Position numbers and translations under genes: made by a program
Notes under the pieces: generated by a model
Told to the model about the DNA's origin: nothing
The model's input: the letters and a program-made list of their open reading frames with translations, nothing else
The model's database searches: none
Shown: piece by piece, positions 38,830 to 47,749 of the stretch
Numbering within the stretch: the first letter of the stretch is position 1
Layout: each line of letters opens with the position of its first letter
Assembly: GCF_011493005.1 (NCBI RefSeq)
Contig: NZ_CP049159.1
Location: 620,001 to 684,000, forward strand
Reading direction: 5' to 3'
DNA: 64,000 nt
DNA from: Caballeronia sp. SBC1
GTDB taxonomy: Bacteria; Pseudomonadota; Gammaproteobacteria; Burkholderiales; Burkholderiaceae

Positions 38830-39597
38830 CTACAGGCGTAACAGACCGGGACGGTTGATAATTCGAATTTGCTTGCCGTGGGCATCAACAAGTCCTTGCT
38901 TATGCAACTTCGAGAACATTCGGCTTACCGTTTCCAGTTTGATTCCCAAGTAATTGCCCATTTCTTCCCGCGTCATGCGGAGGTTAAAGTCGACCGCCGA
39001 GTATCCGCGCGCTTTCATCCGGTCCGACAGGTCTAGAAGAAACGTGGCCAAGCGCTGTTCCGCAGACATCGTTCCAAGCATCATCATGTGACCGGACTCT
39101 CGCACGATTTCACCACTCAGTACACGGTAGAAGTGGTGCTGGATTGAACTGACCTGCTGACACAGCGAAGCGAGAACCGTAAAGCGCATGACAGATACTT
39201 CACTGTCTTCGAGCGCAATTGCGTCGCAGTTGTGTCGCTCGGTGCAGAGGCCGTCAAGGCCAAGCGTCTCGCCCATGAACTGAAAGCCGGTCACCTGCAC
39301 TTTGCCGTCCCGGTGAGTGATGACAGTCTTGAAGCAACCGGCGCGCACCGTATAGATACTATCGAATGGGTCATGCGTACGGTACAGCGCATTCCCGCGT
39401 TTGACTTTGCGCGTCGTGCATATAATCGATTGCAAATGACCGAGGTCCAGCAGGGCAACGGCTTTCGCTACAGGAACGACAGGAGGCGAGTGCTCGATGC
39501 AGCCCGGCAGGTAATGCGAAAACGTGGGCGACAGGACGCTCGACCGCTGACCAGACGTTGCGGGATGTGTGGCGGGTTTGAGTTGGACGGAAGGCAT
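38830..39597 (-). CDS. Crp/Fnr-family regulator without the FNR iron-sulfur cysteines (FixK-like)
   Basis: The 255-aa protein has a cyclic-nucleotide-fold sensor domain (about 45-165) and a winged HTH whose recognition helix reads ETVSRMFSKL. The Glu...Ser-Arg arrangement is that of FNR proteins binding TTGAT-N4-ATCAA. The N-terminus has a single Cys instead of the CxxCx5C cluster of FNR, and the position of E. coli Cys122 is Ser. It therefore resembles FixK, which is not itself oxygen-sensing. ATG 39597 is chosen, with CAGGAG upstream; the frame extends to 39633. It lies 110 nt after the BON gene on the same strand and could be read from the FixJ-like promoter E. Confidence 0.88.
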   Translation of the reverse strand: MPSVQLKPATHPATSGQRSSVLSPTFSHYLPGCIEHSPPVVPVAKAVALLDLGHLQSIICTTRKVKRGNALYRTHDPFDSIYTVRAGCFKTVITHRDGKVQVTGFQFMGETLGLDGLCTERHNCDAIALEDSEVSVMRFTVLASLCQQVSSIQHHFYRVLSGEIVRESGHMMMLGTMSAEQRLATFLLDLSDRMKARGYSAVDFNLRMTREEMGNYLGIKLETVSRMFSKLHKQGLVDAHGKQIRIINRPGLLRL

Positions 39598-39707
39598 GAT
39601 CGGCTCCTGATCCCGGAGAGAAAATATCCGCAATAAATTTCAATACAGTGAGGAATACGATATATTTGTCTGCAATATTCCCCGTTCACATCCATCTAGC
39701 GGTTTTG

Positions 39708-40367
39708 TCACAGTGAGATGGTCAGGTCGTTCTCTACGGCGGACGCGCCAGGAGCAGACCAGGCGATTGCGACTGCCAGATCCCGGTCATGCGGCGTGCG
39801 GACGGTCCCGGTCAACGTCACTGTCCCTCCATTTGCCGTTACCGTAATGTTGCGGGCGTCAGACCACGAGCGATCCAGCGCATGCATGAGGTCGCCGCGC
39901 ACCTGTACGACATTAATGGCGGCCCTCAGCGTAATCTGGTTCGTCACGCCGGTTACGCCGAGCAGTCGTCGAACGTCCTGAACGGCAGCTTCTCTCTGGA
40001 AGTGCCAGTCCACTTTCCCGCTAAGCGTTATCCAGCCGTCGTCTACTTTGACCCCGACCGTGTCTCGCGGTACCGAGACGTCCCACGCAAGCCGATTCAC
40101 GATTGCCGCTGCTATGTCGTCGTCGCTGCGCTTTGCATCGAAGGCAAGCCGGACTTCGATATTGTCCGCGACCGCCTCGACTCCCTTGACACGCAGGGCA
40201 GCGGCCTCGGCCGCATGTTTTTCCGCGAATGTTTCGACGTGCCCCGATAACGTCACGATGCCCGCAATCGCCGTCACACCGATGTGCGCAGCAATCACGC
40301 TGGGCTCCCAGGCAAGCTCGGAAAGAACGGCCTGTTGCAATTCGCGGTCGTTATAAATGACTCCCAT
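39708..40367 (-). CDS. protein with three BON domains
   Basis: The 219-aa protein consists of three BON repeats (about 3-70, 78-145 and 147-217), each with the pattern G-x-V-T-L-(S/T)-G-x-V. No signal peptide is seen, so it is probably cytoplasmic or peripherally bound, unlike OsmY. ATG 40367 is chosen, with GGAG 8 nt upstream; the frame extends to 40547. BON domains bind phospholipid membranes. A FixJ-like promoter lies about 130 nt upstream. Confidence 0.87.
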   Translation of the reverse strand: MGVIYNDRELQQAVLSELAWEPSVIAAHIGVTAIAGIVTLSGHVETFAEKHAAEAAALRVKGVEAVADNIEVRLAFDAKRSDDDIAAAIVNRLAWDVSVPRDTVGVKVDDGWITLSGKVDWHFQREAAVQDVRRLLGVTGVTNQITLRAAINVVQVRGDLMHALDRSWSDARNITVTANGGTVTLTGTVRTPHDRDLAVAIAWSAPGASAVENDLTISL

Positions 40368-40500
40368 GATGTCTCCGGGGTGAGCATAAGTAATTTGCGC
40401 GGAGGGAGAAACCGCACGCGCCAGGCGCGTCCGGCCGACGGACACACTCTTCCGGGCAGTCCCTTCCGCAACGATAGAGGCTTTGATATTGATGCTTCCG

Positions 40501-40547
40501 ATGATAGGAGGTTGAAAGCGGGTCCGATAGACTCGGAAACTACTCAC
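40501..40547 (-). promoter_or_regulatory. FixJ-like box plus -10 (copy E), driving the BON gene and perhaps the FixK-like gene
   Basis: On the minus strand GTGAGTAGTTTCCGA lies at 40547-40533, and TATCAT at 40506-40501 after 26 nt. The first base differs from the other four copies. The -10 hexamer is the best of the set (5 of 6). The leader to ATG 40367 would be about 127 nt. The remaining gap to 40875 holds no gene I can support. Confidence 0.7.
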
Positions 40548-40875
40548 CTTGATGCGCGCGATGCGTGCCTGCCGACGGCGTCAATTGCCGGCTGTCCTGA
40601 TTCTTTTCATCACTATTTTTCTGAAGGCGATTGATTCACTCTGAGTATTTTCCGAACCTGCCTTCGTTGGCTTTTACGCCCGATACTATGATTTTTTGCG
40701 TCGATATGAATGTGTGCAGGTGCTCGGGCTCAACCATGATCAACTCCACTTTGCCGGACGCAGTCTGATTTCTACGGAGCTTCGATATGTGTTCAACTCG
40801 CTGTGGCAGTCACGGTCCCTCTGGCGCTGAAAACACCCCGGATTCTGGCACTTGCGTTTTCGGCGTGCCTCGAGC

Positions 40876-41619
40876 ATGACCCATGGCACAGCACCTATTC
40901 CTGCATCACAAGGGAGCCAGACCTTATCGGCGGGAATCTTTGACGTGGACGGCATCCTGCTTGCCTCGCCTCATGAGCGCGCGTGGCGTGAAGCGCTGGA
41001 AGACCCGGCCGATGAAGCTCGCTTCACTACGGCAATGTACCAGTCCCAGGTCGCTGGCAAACCTCGCCTCGACGGTGCTCTAGCGGCCTTAAAGGCGCTG
41101 GGCCGGCCCCACGCTGATCGGCAGGCCGCAGACTACGCGCAGCGCAAGCAAAGGCGGCTGGAGGAGCTGATTCGTGCGGGGGCGGTGAGCGCATTTCCCG
41201 ACGCACTGCGCTTCGTTCGGGCCTTGATGGCGTTAGGGTGGCCCATGGCCGTTGCGTCGTCGTCGAAGAACGCTAACGAAATGATGAAGCTCGTTCAACT
41301 GGACGCGGACTATAGCCTCCTTGATGTCTTTGGTTCGAATGTCTGTGGCCGGGATTTAAAGCGAGGCAAGCCAAACCCGGAAATCTTCCTCCTGGCCGCT
41401 GCGGATTTGCCGGCCGCGCCGGCAAACTGCTTCGTGGTGGAGGATGCGCCAGCCGGTATCGAAGCCGCTTGTGCTGGCGGAATGACTGGGCTCGGTGTTG
41501 CCCGGCTTCATGATGCAGCCTCGCTCCGGGCTGCGGGGGCAAGCCTCGTCGTGACCAGTCTCGACGAAGTTTCCATCGATGAACTTTCGAAAGGGCGGCT
41601 TTGCCGACGCGCAGCATGA
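40876..41619 (+). CDS. HAD-superfamily beta-phosphoglucomutase-like hydrolase
   Basis: The 247-aa protein has the four HAD motifs: FDVDGI (nucleophile Asp), VASSSKN, the Lys of KPNPEIF, and VVEDAPAGIEAA. An alpha-helical cap lies between motifs I and II. These are the residues lost in the HAD part of the 33849-37061 fusion. ATG 40876 is chosen over TTG 40852. Its stop overlaps the start of a GH65 gene (ATGA), so it originally paired with a disaccharide phosphorylase, converting beta-glucose 1-phosphate to glucose 6-phosphate (inference). Confidence 0.85.
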   Translation: MTHGTAPIPASQGSQTLSAGIFDVDGILLASPHERAWREALEDPADEARFTTAMYQSQVAGKPRLDGALAALKALGRPHADRQAADYAQRKQRRLEELIRAGAVSAFPDALRFVRALMALGWPMAVASSSKNANEMMKLVQLDADYSLLDVFGSNVCGRDLKRGKPNPEIFLLAAADLPAAPANCFVVEDAPAGIEAACAGGMTGLGVARLHDAASLRAAGASLVVTSLDEVSIDELSKGRLCRRAA

Positions 41620-41999
41620 CCGCCACTGCAACCCTGGCGGGCGCGTTAACCTCAACGGGCGAGCGCGACTGGATCATAGAAGAAGCTGGATACGATCCGC
41701 TGCGGGAAGGCAGCCGCGGGTCACGCTTCGCAATTAGTAACGGCCTCCTCGGCGTACGCGGAGCACCAGCGATACATCGGGAGGGGAGATGGGTTGGCGC
41801 ATCGCGTACCTTGGTGGCCGGACTGCTCGATACGCCAGACGAAGAGCATGGTATCCCGGGTTTGATTGCAGCCTCGAACTGGCTTCAAGTGCGGGTATTG
41901 CTCAATGGAGGTCCGTTGACACACAAACCGGGCGATGGAAGTCTCAGCATCGGGTGCTGGACCTGCGCAGGCTCTGGTGCAAATGGAGAGGATGAGTGA
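41616..41999 (+). pseudogene. truncated GH65 glycosyl hydrolase/phosphorylase
   Basis: The 127-aa frame matches only the N-terminal sugar-binding region of GH65 enzymes (WIIEEAGYDPLREGSRGSRF, SNGLLGVRG, then PGLIAASNW). Family members have 750 residues or more, so the catalytic barrel is missing. The frame ends at TGA 41997 just before a transposase stub, which suggests deletion or insertion-sequence-mediated loss of the 3-prime part. Confidence 0.8.
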
Positions 42000-42036
42000 G
42001 TTAGAGTTGTCGGACTGCACGAATTGATGACCGATA

Positions 42037-42141
42037 GTGAGTAAGCTGAAGAGCCTGGACAGGCTGTTCGATGGGCGACACTTCGATCGCGAGATCATCC
42101 TTCTGTGTGTTCGCTGGTACCTGCGCTACAAGCTTAGCCTG
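42037..42141 (+). pseudogene. N-terminal stub of an IS6-family transposase
   Basis: The frame from GTG 42037 reads MSKLKSLDRLFDGRHFDREI and then ILLCVRWYLRYKLS, which is the characteristic N-terminus of IS6/IS240-type transposases. The similarity stops abruptly, the DDE domain is absent, and the remaining sequence does not continue the protein in another frame. It marks the breakpoint that removed most of the GH65 gene. Confidence 0.7.
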
Positions 42142-42399
42142 CGGTTTGGAATTTGGTCCTCTCAGCTCAATAAGGCATCCTACGAAAACCAACTTCCTCG
42201 ACAAGCTCTGCTATTTGCACCAGAGCCTACAAAAGTGCCGGAAGGCAGAGATCTGCTCAGATCGCGCTCCGATCACGACTTGCTGTAATTGATGCGACAG
42301 CTCTTTGCCATCAGCCAGCGATTGCCCCACATCTTCCGGCCAGCTCTCCAGTTGGTCGCTCGAACTGGCAGAGCTCGGCAATGTCCACTTCTGCCCAAT

Positions 42400-42755
42400 T
42401 ACAGTCCTTCCGTGTTGGGTCCGTCACGATGTGTGCCATTGATGATCAATCGTCCCTCAGCGAAACCGGCCTGTTCCGCGGCTTCTGCCGTGACCAGATC
42501 GGCGACCGGATGGGCAAAGCTCACCCGGTGCGACAACGCGTAACGAACGTCGGCGCCGGGGCGCGCGGGATCAACGATCACCATCAGCTTGATCCGGCTT
42601 CGCCGTGGGGCGGCTTCAAGAACAGCGGCGTGGGACGGGAAACTGGGATCGAATCGTTCGATCATTTCAGCGAGCTGCGCGCGGTGACTGTCAATACCAG
42701 CGGCATCGCGGTCGACTGGTACGCCGATGACGGTCAGTTGAAGCGACTCGATTAA
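42400..42755 (+). pseudogene. C-terminal remnant of an aldehyde dehydrogenase
   Basis: The last 75 codons (from about 42540) encode INDHHQLDPASPWGGFKNSG and the following GRETGIESFDHFSEL, a clear C-terminal aldehyde dehydrogenase segment. Upstream codons in the same frame are poorly conserved and the catalytic Cys and Glu regions are missing. Stop at 42755. Together with the GH65 and IS6 fragments it forms a roughly 1.1-kb graveyard. Confidence 0.72.
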
Positions 42756-42860
42756 GGGTTTTGTCACCGCCAGGAGAGCGGGCCGTCTTATTACCGTATC
42801 CGTGTATCAGCTTCGGACAATGACGCTTGGATGAATTGTAAAACGGTCGGCCGCCCCAAA

Positions 42861-42883
42861 AAACCGCTGTCGCGGAGCCGTTT
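42861..42883. terminator. 8-bp stem hairpin, possible terminator
   Basis: AAACCGCT (42861-42868) pairs perfectly with AGCGGTTT (42876-42883) across a 7-nt loop. A short CATTT tail follows. Its halves resemble the two ends of the IS91-like element at 6677 and 9211. Apart from it, I see nothing in 42756-43096 except the promoter region of the next operon. Confidence 0.45.
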
Positions 42884-43096
42884 CATTTAGCGAATTTCCC
42901 GGCCACTCGCACGCTCTTCTAAAGTTGCGATCTCGATCGCCGATATATCGATATTAAGGCAACACTGAACAAGTACCTGAGTTCTCCGATGGTCACGTCG
43001 CCACAGGCTTGACGGCAGAAAAGGCAAATCAGCGGGGTCTTAAAACAGGAGCATACAAACCAACTCACTTTGTGTCTGTAACAGGCTCGATAACCC

Positions 43097-43978
43097 ATGC
43101 AATGTAGAAAAAGAACATCCTGCCTAGCCTTGGCGGCGTCCGCGTTAATTTCCTGCCCAGCAGTCGCGGACGAACCGTCTACCGGTGGCAAACTCCTGCT
43201 GACAGGTGGCGTGTCTGAGATCGAAGGTGCCGCAGGCGGTGGCCTCACTCCATGGGCCGTGATCGGTGGCTATGGAACCGCCTCCCAACTCGGGGGCAAC
43301 GCCCACGGCACCTATGTCAGGACGCAGGATTTCGCGCTGTCGACGTACGGGGTGGCCGTGGGTGTCGCGAACCGCGTCGAATTTTCACTCGCACGCCAGA
43401 CGTTCGACACGCGTGATGCCGGCGCGAAGCTCGGCCTCGGCTCGAACTTCACATTCAATCAGGACATCATCGGCATGAAGGTTCGACTCTTAGGCGACGC
43501 GGTGCTCGATCAAGACACGTGGCTGCCCCAAGTCGCCGCCGGGATTCAGTTCAAGCATAACGAGCAGGGCGACATCGTCAGCGCGGTGGGCGCTGCCAGC
43601 AATTCCGGTACTGATTTCTATTTGTCGGCCACGAAACTGCTGCTCGCGCAAAGCGTGCTGCTCAACGGAACCCTGCGATTCACCAAGGCCAATCAATTCG
43701 GCTTGCTCGGATTCGGCGGCGACAAATCGAATGCATACCATGCAGAATTCGAAGCGTCGGCGGCTTACATGCTGTCGAAGTCCCTGGCCATTGGCGGCGA
43801 ATACCGTACCAAACCCGATAATCTCAGCTTCGCGCGCGAACAGAACGCCTACGACGCCTTCGTTGCCTGGGCGCCAACCAAACACGTCTCGTTGACGGCT
43901 GCTTACGTCGCGTTGGGTGATATCGCGACCTTCAAGAATCAGCGCGGCGCCTACATTTCATTGCAAGTGGGGTTCTGA
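43097..43978 (+). CDS. DUF3034 family outer-membrane-type protein
   Basis: The 293-aa protein has a signal peptide (cut near residue 24, after SCPAVADE-like context). Its body is rich in alternating beta strands and Gly, and it ends in Phe (YISLQVGF), as beta-barrel proteins do. The GGKLLLTGGVSEIEGAAGGG start is typical of DUF3034. The function is unknown. Its stop overlaps the next start (TGATG). It opens an operon with an exported hemoglobin, a cupredoxin-like protein and a c-di-GMP protein. Confidence 0.82.
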   Translation: MQCRKRTSCLALAASALISCPAVADEPSTGGKLLLTGGVSEIEGAAGGGLTPWAVIGGYGTASQLGGNAHGTYVRTQDFALSTYGVAVGVANRVEFSLARQTFDTRDAGAKLGLGSNFTFNQDIIGMKVRLLGDAVLDQDTWLPQVAAGIQFKHNEQGDIVSAVGAASNSGTDFYLSATKLLLAQSVLLNGTLRFTKANQFGLLGFGGDKSNAYHAEFEASAAYMLSKSLAIGGEYRTKPDNLSFAREQNAYDAFVAWAPTKHVSLTAAYVALGDIATFKNQRGAYISLQVGF

Positions 43979-44427
43979 TGGGCACGACGTCAAAAAAAAC
44001 ACTGCTTCGGGTCGCCCGGGTTGCAGCTCTCGTGCTGCCAGTACTGATGAGTGCAGGCGCGCATGCGGACGATTCACTCTATCGCACGTTCGGCGAGAAG
44101 CCGGGCCTCGTAAAGATCACCGACGACCTGTACGCGAACCTGCTTGCCGATCCGCGCACGGCACCGTATTTCGAGAATGCACCGATCCGGCGGATCAAGG
44201 AGAAGCTTGTCGAGCAATTCTGCGTGCTGCTGGATGGCCCCTGCCAATATACCGGCCGCACGATGAAACGCGCTCACGAAGGCCAGAACATCGACCGCGC
44301 GGCATTCGATGCGCTGGTCGAGGACCTGCAGAAGGCAATGGACAAGAACGGCGTCCCGTTCCACTCGCAAAACAAGTTGCTAGCGAAGCTCGCACCCATG
44401 TACCGAGATATTCAGGATCGCGAATAG
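43978..44427 (+). CDS. exported group I truncated hemoglobin
   Basis: The 149-aa protein has a signal peptide (about 1-30, hydrophobic ARVAALVLPVLMSAGAHA). A truncated-globin domain follows, with the proximal His in MKRAHEGQNI and the family pattern LYRTFGEKPGL at the start. Such globins bind O2 or NO. Periplasmic export is uncommon and points to sensing or scavenging of a diatomic gas outside the cytoplasm. It overlaps the DUF3034 gene by one base and precedes the cupredoxin-like gene by 117 nt. Confidence 0.88.
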   Translation: MGTTSKKTLLRVARVAALVLPVLMSAGAHADDSLYRTFGEKPGLVKITDDLYANLLADPRTAPYFENAPIRRIKEKLVEQFCVLLDGPCQYTGRTMKRAHEGQNIDRAAFDALVEDLQKAMDKNGVPFHSQNKLLAKLAPMYRDIQDRE

Positions 44428-44544
44428 GTAAAAATTTCCAGGTTCCGGGGTGCACATAGGTGGCTAAAGTTTTTCCGCGACAGGCCGATAAACCTGTCGG
44501 CATGCCACGCACTTATGCGATTGCTTTACTGGGAAAACAGTCGA

Positions 44545-45159
44545 ATGGGACTCAACAGAAGGATCATTTCAGCGCTTCTTTTCAGCGCTTCGAGCATCCC
44601 ATCCATAGGCGCAAACGCTGCCAATGTTCACGTGCAGGTCGCCGACTCACTTGGTGCGCCGGTCAAGGACGCCATCGTCTACGCCACGCCCGTGAGCGGG
44701 AAGCTGCCGGCGACCAAGCCAACCGGCGCGGTCATCGACCAGATCAAGCGGCAATTCGTCCCGCTTGTCTCAGTTGCACAGACCGGCGCCGCCATTACGT
44801 TCCCGAACAAGGACAACATCGAACACGACGTCTATTCATTCTCGCCTGCCAAGCGCTTCGAACTGAACCTGTACCACGGCATTCCCGCGAAACCAGTCGT
44901 GTTCGACAATCCTGGTCTTGTGGTGATGGGCTGCAACATTCACGACACGATGGTCGCCTATCTGCTTCTCGTTGATACGCCTTACTTCGCCAAGACCGAC
45001 GCGAACGGTCGCGCAGACATCGATAACCTGCCCGCTGATAATTACAAGGTGACAGTGTGGCACTACCGGATAACCGAACCGAACACACTGCCAACCAGCC
45101 AAGTCAGCGCCGGTAGCGACAGCTCCGTCAGGTTCACACTACAGTTGAAACCGGAGTAA
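44545..45159 (+). CDS. cupredoxin-like (methylamine-utilisation type) periplasmic protein
   Basis: The product is about 204 aa with a signal peptide (about 1-26). A cupredoxin-like fold shows probable copper ligands: His in NIEHDVY and the Cys-x2-His-x2-Met series MGCNIHDTM. A carboxypeptidase-regulatory-like beta domain follows (TDANGRADIDNLPADNYKV). I prefer ATG 44545, though ATG 44515 is possible. It may carry electrons or hold copper near the exported hemoglobin. It ends 10 nt before the GGDEF/EAL gene. Confidence 0.8.
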   Translation: MGLNRRIISALLFSASSIPSIGANAANVHVQVADSLGAPVKDAIVYATPVSGKLPATKPTGAVIDQIKRQFVPLVSVAQTGAAITFPNKDNIEHDVYSFSPAKRFELNLYHGIPAKPVVFDNPGLVVMGCNIHDTMVAYLLLVDTPYFAKTDANGRADIDNLPADNYKVTVWHYRITEPNTLPTSQVSAGSDSSVRFTLQLKPE

Positions 45160-45169
45160 TTCGCCCGTC

Positions 45170-47530
45170 ATGCGACTCCACAGCCTGCGCGCCCGAATCG
45201 CCGTCATCTTCGTTCTCCTGATGCTTGTCGTCCAGGCGGCGGCCTTCCTCGTCACCGATTCGGTGATCAGTTCGAATGCGCGCAGCAATGCGCAGGAGCA
45301 ACTGTCTGTCGCGGAACGTGTGTTCAGGCAAGTGCTACGTTCCAACGGGGAAAAGCTGGCGCAGGCGGCCAGTGTCGTCGCAGCCGATTTCGCCTTTCGT
45401 CAGGCGGTGGCTACGCACGACGAAAACACCGTGGCCTCCGCGCTCAAGAATCACGGCGACCGCGTCAACGCGGATATCGTGATGCTCGTGGACCTTGAGG
45501 GCAATTTGGTCGCCGACAGCAATGGGCCCGCGCCTGAAGGCGCGAGCTTTCCCTTCCCTGGGCTCATCCATGCGGCCGAGCGCAATGGCGACGCATCATC
45601 GATTGGCATGATCAGCGGGCGCCCCTATCAGCTCGTCGCGGTCCCGGTCAAAGCTCCCGTTACGATTGCATGGATCACGATGGGGTTTCTGATCGACGAC
45701 AAGATGGCGAGCGAGATGAGCAAACTGACTTCGCTCGACGTCTCATTCCTCGATGGCCGCGCCGATGGCCAGTGGACCGTGCTCGCGAGTTCCCTGCATC
45801 CCGCAAAACGACCGAAGCCACTGAATGCTGCCGGTCTCGCCGACGAGAACTACGCCAGCCGACTCATCAAGCTGCAGTCGTCGGGCGAACCCATGGCTGT
45901 CCTTCTGCAGCGTTCGCTGCGCGATGCACTTGCTCCGTTCCAACGCCTGCGCACCGCCCTGTGGCTCATCACCTTATGCGGTGTGCTGGTGTCAGTCATC
46001 GGCAGTGTGTTCACCGCGCGTAGCGTTACACGTCCGATCGCGGCATTGACGCGGTTCTCGCGGCGCATCGGCCAGGGAAACTATGCCGAACCGCTCGTCG
46101 TCTCGAACAATGACGAGATTGCCGAGCTTGCAACCTCATTCAACCAGATGCAGGAAGGCATTGCCGATCGCGAGCAGCGGATCACCGAGCTGGCGTACAT
46201 GGATCGCCTGACGGGTCTTCCAAACCGGGCGCTATTCAGCGACCGGCTGCAGCAGGCTATCAACGTTGCACTCAGGGCCGGCCATCCTTTGAGCGTGATG
46301 ATGATGGACCTCGACCGCTTCAAGTATGTCAACGACACGCTGGGTCATCCGATCGGCGACCTGTTGCTCTGTGAGGTCGCCCAGCGCCTGCGTGCATCAT
46401 TGCACCGGGCATCCGACACCGTTGCGCGCCTTGGTGGTGATGAATTCGCAGTGCTGCTTCCAACCGACGATATGGAGGCTGCGAAGATGATCGCAGCGCG
46501 CATGCTCAAGGACCTCGAAGAGCCGACCATGATCGAGGGCCAACTTGTCGATATAGGCGCGAGTATCGGCATAGTCAGTTTTCCGCAAAATGGTACGGAC
46601 ATGAACGTGTTGCTGCGGCGCGCGGATATTGCGATGTACACCGCCAAGCGCACGAACACCGGCTTCGCTCTCTACGACGAGAAGCACGACCACAACAGCG
46701 CTGAACGCCTTTCGTTGATGAGCGAGTTGCGCCAGGCTGTCGAGCGCGACCAGTTGACGCTCTACTATCAACCGAAAGTGGATCTTGCAACGCATACCGT
46801 AAAGTATGTCGAGGCGCTCATTCGCTGGGACCATCCGACGCGAGGTTTCGTCGCGCCCGATCAGTTCATCCCGTTCGCCGAGCAGACGGGTTATATAAAA
46901 ACGATCTCACGCTGGGTCGCCGATAAGGCGATTCACCAGTGCGCGATGTGGCGCGAGCAGGGCATTGAACTCGCCGTGTCGGTGAACGTGTCGGCCCGCG
47001 AACTCATTCAGTCCACGTTGCCCGAAATGTTTCAGTCGATGCTACAGAAGCATGGCGTCCCCGCCGAATGGATCTGGGTGGAAATAACGGAAAGTGCCAT
47101 CCTGGATGACCCAGATCACGCTATCGAAACGCTCGAACGCCTTCGCGCTCTCGGGATACGAATTTCCATTGATGACTTCGGCACCGGCTATTCGTCGCTG
47201 TCGTATCTCAAGCGCATGCCGGTCGACGAATTGAAGATCGATAAGTCGTTCGTGATAGGCATGGCAAATCACAAAGACGACGAGACCATTGTCCGCTCGA
47301 CCATCGACCTCGGCCACAACATGGGCCTTAAGGTCGTAGCCGAGGGTGTGGAAACAGAGGAAATGTTGGAACAACTGAAGGAGATGCGCTGCGATCTGGT
47401 GCAGGGCTATCATCTCAGCCGTCCCCTGCCACCCGCGAAACTGGAACTCTGGTTGCTTGGATGGGAGTCGAACCAGCGCCAGGGGGTCAACTTCAACGCT
47501 AATCTTCCCGAATCCATTCAACCCGTTTGA
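45170..47530 (+). CDS. membrane GGDEF-EAL protein (c-di-GMP turnover)
   Basis: The 786-aa protein has a membrane helix (about 8-30), a periplasmic sensor region (about 31-255), a second helix (about 265-285) and a HAMP domain (about 287-340). GGDEF (about 340-505; intact GGDEF near 422) and EAL (about 525-775; EALIRW and DDFGTGYSS intact) follow. Both catalytic motifs are conserved, so it could make and degrade c-di-GMP. Its periplasmic domain is well placed to read the state of the exported hemoglobin or cupredoxin made by the same operon (inference). Confidence 0.92.
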   Translation: MRLHSLRARIAVIFVLLMLVVQAAAFLVTDSVISSNARSNAQEQLSVAERVFRQVLRSNGEKLAQAASVVAADFAFRQAVATHDENTVASALKNHGDRVNADIVMLVDLEGNLVADSNGPAPEGASFPFPGLIHAAERNGDASSIGMISGRPYQLVAVPVKAPVTIAWITMGFLIDDKMASEMSKLTSLDVSFLDGRADGQWTVLASSLHPAKRPKPLNAAGLADENYASRLIKLQSSGEPMAVLLQRSLRDALAPFQRLRTALWLITLCGVLVSVIGSVFTARSVTRPIAALTRFSRRIGQGNYAEPLVVSNNDEIAELATSFNQMQEGIADREQRITELAYMDRLTGLPNRALFSDRLQQAINVALRAGHPLSVMMMDLDRFKYVNDTLGHPIGDLLLCEVAQRLRASLHRASDTVARLGGDEFAVLLPTDDMEAAKMIAARMLKDLEEPTMIEGQLVDIGASIGIVSFPQNGTDMNVLLRRADIAMYTAKRTNTGFALYDEKHDHNSAERLSLMSELRQAVERDQLTLYYQPKVDLATHTVKYVEALIRWDHPTRGFVAPDQFIPFAEQTGYIKTISRWVADKAIHQCAMWREQGIELAVSVNVSARELIQSTLPEMFQSMLQKHGVPAEWIWVEITESAILDDPDHAIETLERLRALGIRISIDDFGTGYSSLSYLKRMPVDELKIDKSFVIGMANHKDDETIVRSTIDLGHNMGLKVVAEGVETEEMLEQLKEMRCDLVQGYHLSRPLPPAKLELWLLGWESNQRQGVNFNANLPESIQPV

Positions 47531-47749
47531 ACTATGGCCTGCTGCGCGGACTCAGTTCTGTGTCCGTCGCTACGCTGTGACGGTCCTTCGTGAATCGCCA
47601 GCCAGGAAAATGAGCATTCTTAAAGCCTTTCAACCAGGTTATCGGCCTCTTGGCCGCGAGCGTATACGATTAGCTAACTGACAAACTATCGAGACTCAAA
47701 ATTCTTCTTGAGCTTCGCTTAGTTTGTCGCGGATTTGCTCGTCTCCGAC

